DNA of 7,857 nucleotides from assembly GCA_039796935.1 (NCBI GenBank), contig JBDKIV010000085.1, positions 1 to 7,857 on the forward strand. Direction: 5' to 3'. Source of the stretch: VFMC01 sp039796935 (GTDB taxonomy: Bacteria; Actinomycetota; Acidimicrobiia; Acidimicrobiales; Ilumatobacteraceae). Of this stretch, positions 5,733 to 7,857 are shown piece by piece. Position numbers and translations under genes: made by a program. How positions within the stretch are numbered: the stretch's first letter is position 1; every line of letters begins with the position of its first letter. Under the pieces are notes generated by a model, which was not told where the DNA came from, searched no databases, and saw nothing but the letters and a program-made list of their open reading frames with translations.

Positions 5733-6266
5733 ATGACTACTCAACCCCTCGCTCAGCGCCTTCACCACACCGCATACGTGACGAAGGATCAAGAGGCCAC
5801 GCGGGCCTTCTACGAGGACATCCTCGGGTTCCCGCTGCTCGCCACCTGGTCCGAGACCGACGAACTGTTCGGTGCGCTCCGCGTGTACTGCCACACGTTC
5901 TTCGGGCTGGCGGACGGGAGCGCATTGGCCTTCTTCCAGTTCGCGGATCCCGACGACCAGGCGCTCTTCGACCCGGCGCTGCTCCCCTCGCCCTTCCGTC
6001 ACATCGCGTTGAAGGTGAGCGCAGAGGGCCAGGCCGAGCTCGAGCGCCGCCTGCAGGCAGCGAACTGGAAGCCCGAGGGAACCTACGTGCTCGAGCACGG
6101 CTACTGCCGTTCGCTCTACACCGAGGACCCGAACGGGATGCTGCTCGAGTTCACCGTCGACGTGCCGCACGCCGACCAGATCGCAGCCGATCGATCAGTC
6201 GACGCGCACGAGACGCTGCGCCGGTGGCTCGCGGGTGACCACACCAGCAACAACACCTACCGCTGA
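5733..6266 (+). CDS. VOC-superfamily (glyoxalase/extradiol dioxygenase fold) protein
   Basis: This 177-residue protein has two beta-alpha-beta-beta-beta modules of the vicinal-oxygen-chelate fold. The metal ligands are visible: H12 in LHHTAYVTKD, H90 in FRHIALKV, and E139 in MLLEFTVD, the two-His-one-Glu set of this family. The first module is marked by FYEDILGFPLL, the second by YTEDPNGMLLEF. VOC enzymes include glyoxalases, epimerases, fosfomycin-type transferases and ring-cleaving dioxygenases. The lone motifs do not separate these, though the YTEDPNG-LLEF ending is common in both dioxygenase-like and glyoxalase-like members. I chose the ATG at 5733 because GGGAG lies six bases upstream and family homology starts about ten residues in. 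The open frame continues upstream to 5568, but that part overlaps the divergent gene and its promoters. The CoA-transferase follows 42 bases later with no terminator, so this is probably the first gene of a three-gene operon. Confidence 0.88.
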   Translation: MTTQPLAQRLHHTAYVTKDQEATRAFYEDILGFPLLATWSETDELFGALRVYCHTFFGLADGSALAFFQFADPDDQALFDPALLPSPFRHIALKVSAEGQAELERRLQAANWKPEGTYVLEHGYCRSLYTEDPNGMLLEFTVDVPHADQIAADRSVDAHETLRRWLAGDHTSNNTYR

Positions 6267-6292
6267 ACCGATCGACCTGATCCCGACCCCCC

Positions 6293-6300
6293 GAAAGGTG
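6293..6300 (+). promoter_or_regulatory. Ribosome-binding site of the CoA-transferase gene
   Basis: GAAAGGTG ends eight bases before the ATG at 6309 and resembles the anti-Shine-Dalgarno complement. It supports this start and shows that the 42-base gap after the VOC gene carries translation signals and no terminator. Confidence 0.6.
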
Positions 6301-6308
6301 ACAGGCCG

Positions 6309-7502
6309 ATGACTGCATCGACATCCCCCAATTCGCGGCTCGACGAGCTGATCGGAGACGAACAGCTCAGCGGTCCGCTCGCCGGACTGCTCGTGGCCGA
6401 CCTCTCGCGCGTGCTGGCCGGTCCGTACTGCTCGATGCTGCTGGCAGACATGGGTGCCACGGTCGTCAAGGTCGAGAGCGCAGCCGGCGACGACACGCGT
6501 ACCTGGACGCCGCCCGACAAGGACGGGGTCGCCACCTATTACCTGTCGATCAACCGCAACAAGCGCTCGATGGTCCTCGACTTCCGGCAGCCGGACGACG
6601 TGGCGCTGGTGCAGGAGCTGCTCCGTCGTGCCGACGTCGCGATCGAGAACTTCAAGCACGGCGCACTCGCCAAGTTCGGCCTCGACTACGACAGCGCTCG
6701 TGCCCTCAACCCGGGCCTGATCTATCTGTCGATCACCGGCTTCGGTACGGCTGGCGGGGCGTCGATCCCGGGGTACGACCTCGTCGTCCAAGCGGTGTCG
6801 GGCCTCATGAGCCTGACCGGTGAGCCCGATGGGCCTGCGCTGCGCGCCGGCATCTCGGTGTTCGACGTGATGACCGGTCTGCACGGCACGATCGGTCTGC
6901 TGGCTGCGCTGCGTCACCGGGCAGAGACCGGCGAGGGCCAGCACGTCGAGGTCAACTTGCTGTCCTCGGCGCTGTCCGGCCTCGTCAACCACTCGGCTGC
7001 GTACACGGCTGCAGGTGTGGTGCCTTGGCGGATGGGCAACGCCCATCCCAGTGTGTACCCGTACCAGACGATGCCCACCAAGGACCGCGACGTCATCATC
7101 ACCGCTGCCAACGATCGGCAGTTCAGGTCGTTGTGCACGGTGCTCGGGATTCCCGAGGTCGCCGACGATCCCCGCTTCACGCTCAACGCCGACCGAACGG
7201 CCAACCGCGATCAGCTCCACCCCGTGCTGGTCGAGCGGTTGTCGCACTGGTCCGCCGACGACCTGTTCGTGGCGCTGAACGAGGCGGGGGTTCCGTGCGG
7301 ACCGATCAACTCGATCAAGGAGGGTGTCGAGTTGGCGGAACGCCTGGGCCTCGAGCCGCGCGTGACGCTCGGCGGCGAGGGCGGCGAGGTCGATCTGGTC
7401 AGGAACCCGATCCGGTTCAGCGCGAGCCCGGTCTCGTACCGCCTCGCGCCGCCCGGCCTCGGCCAGCACACCGATCAGCTCAAGGCGTGGCTGAGCTCGT
7501 GA
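6309..7502 (+). CDS. Class III CoA-transferase (CaiB/BaiF family)
   Basis: This 397-residue enzyme would move CoA from a donor thioester such as succinyl-CoA or acetyl-CoA to a carboxylic acid. Length and motifs are canonical: VADLSRVLAGPYCSMLLADM with VVKVE near the N-terminus, YYLSINRNKRSMVLD, VAIENFKHGALAKFGLDYD, YLSITGFG, GYDLVVQAVSGLMSLTGEPD, and TGEGQHVEVNLL. The catalytic aspartate that forms the aspartyl-CoA anhydride aligns with D186 in ISVFDVMTGLHG, at the position of Asp169 in formyl-CoA transferase. The C-terminal GVPCGPINSI and the final GQHT are also typical. The gene follows the VOC gene, and its TGA overlaps the GTG of the downstream citryl-CoA lyase-like gene by four bases, so those two products are made together. 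I infer that it activates the acid which the lyase cleaves. The acceptor acid is unknown, and racemase activity, known in the same superfamily, is less likely. Confidence 0.94.
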   Translation: MTASTSPNSRLDELIGDEQLSGPLAGLLVADLSRVLAGPYCSMLLADMGATVVKVESAAGDDTRTWTPPDKDGVATYYLSINRNKRSMVLDFRQPDDVALVQELLRRADVAIENFKHGALAKFGLDYDSARALNPGLIYLSITGFGTAGGASIPGYDLVVQAVSGLMSLTGEPDGPALRAGISVFDVMTGLHGTIGLLAALRHRAETGEGQHVEVNLLSSALSGLVNHSAAYTAAGVVPWRMGNAHPSVYPYQTMPTKDRDVIITAANDRQFRSLCTVLGIPEVADDPRFTLNADRTANRDQLHPVLVERLSHWSADDLFVALNEAGVPCGPINSIKEGVELAERLGLEPRVTLGGEGGEVDLVRNPIRFSASPVSYRLAPPGLGQHTDQLKAWLSS

Positions 7503-7857
7503 GTGCGCAGCTGCCCACCTACCGCTCGGGGCTCGGAGCATCGGACCGCGACCACATCTGGCTGCTCGGCAACGACCTCGCCGATGACATCCTCGGCAAG
7601 GTCGGCTTCGGTGAGTTGGCGTACTGGCTGATGCTGAAGCGCAAGCCGACGGAATCGCAGCTCGTCATGTTCGAGGCGGTGCTGGCGGCGCTCGCCGACC
7701 ATGGATTCACACCGACGGCGATCGCGGCGCGTCTCACCTACCTCAGCGCCCCCGATTCGTTGCAGGGTGCGCTCGCTGCCGGCCTGCTCGGCGGCGGCTC
7801 GCGCTTTCTCGGTGTCACCGAGAACACCGCGAAGTATCTGCACGGTGTGGTCGAACG
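7499..7857 (+). CDS. Citryl-CoA lyase-like protein (citrate synthase family), 3' end beyond the window
   Basis: The GTG at 7499 overlaps the CoA-transferase stop in the sequence GTGA, and 119 codons are visible before the window ends. The segment reads HIWLLGNDLADDILGKVGFG, then AYWLMLKRKPT, FEAVLAALADHGFTPTAIAA, RLTYLSAPDSLQGALAAGLL, and GGGSRFLGVTENT. This is the N-terminal part of the short (roughly 250-270 residue) citrate-synthase-fold proteins annotated as citryl-CoA lyase. DHGFTPTAIAAR with GALAAGLLGGGSR corresponds to the first histidine-containing active-site region of citrate synthase; the catalytic aspartate would lie past the window. The expected reaction is cleavage of a citryl-CoA-like thioester to acetyl-CoA and a 2-oxo acid, or the reverse. 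No good ribosome-binding site precedes the GTG, so translation is probably coupled to the upstream gene. The true substrate may be another hydroxy-acyl-CoA. Confidence 0.85.
   Translation, partial: MSAQLPTYRSGLGASDRDHIWLLGNDLADDILGKVGFGELAYWLMLKRKPTESQLVMFEAVLAALADHGFTPTAIAARLTYLSAPDSLQGALAAGLLGGGSRFLGVTENTAKYLHGVVE

Noticed and set aside
6195..7541. A 448-codon open frame on the minus strand opposite the CoA-transferase
   Set aside because: This is another GC-driven antisense frame. The plus-strand CoA-transferase motifs are continuous throughout.
1..7857. CRISPR arrays, insertion sequences, tRNA or rRNA genes, riboswitches
   Set aside because: I saw no regularly spaced repeats, transposase motifs, terminal inverted repeats or RNA-gene signatures on either strand.

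Overview
This is a GC-rich, densely packed stretch of bacterial chromosome, about two thirds G+C by eye. Short intergenic gaps, GTG starts, TAGnnT -10 boxes placed six bases before an ATG, and the gene families present (a P450 with a small [3Fe-4S]-type ferredoxin, an IclR regulator, a class III CoA-transferase, a citryl-CoA lyase-like protein) all point to an actinobacterium. Acidimicrobiia (Ilumatobacter-like) is my best guess, but it rests on protein style and not on a marker gene. I see no RNA gene, mobile element or CRISPR array.

Layout. Position 2-1195 (+) is the 5'-truncated end of a BaiN/HI0933-like flavoprotein. Next is a tight two-gene unit: a ferredoxin at 1306-1506 and a cytochrome P450 at 1508-2863, one base apart. 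A convergent IclR-family regulator (2893-3699, -) faces the P450. Divergent from the regulator is a small serine hydrolase (3813-4439, +). A stand-alone MetE-like zinc transferase (4453-5592, -) converges on the hydrolase and diverges from a second operon. That operon holds a VOC/glyoxalase-fold protein (5733-6266), a CaiB/BaiF CoA-transferase (6309-7502) and a citryl-CoA lyase-like protein that starts at 7499 and runs off the window.

How the parts may work together (inference). The gene set reads like a small-molecule catabolic neighbourhood. A P450 with its electron carrier oxidises a substrate. A hydrolase and a VOC-fold enzyme carry out hydrolysis, and ring cleavage or isomerisation. A zinc-dependent methyl- or thiol-transferase acts on a product or intermediate. 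The CoA-transferase and citrate-synthase-fold lyase then activate and split a hydroxy-acid into central metabolites. An IclR protein of the PcaR/PcaU/PobR type is the only regulator in view. The substrate cannot be read from the sequence. The 4-bp overlap of the CoA-transferase with the lyase is the strongest evidence that those two act in sequence.

Regulatory sequence is unusually readable. The ferredoxin and hydrolase genes both look leaderless, with identical -10-to-ATG geometry. The IclR/hydrolase gap carries three GAGTC direct repeats at about one helical turn. The MetE-like/VOC gap carries a perfect 7-bp inverted repeat beside opposed -10-like hexamers.
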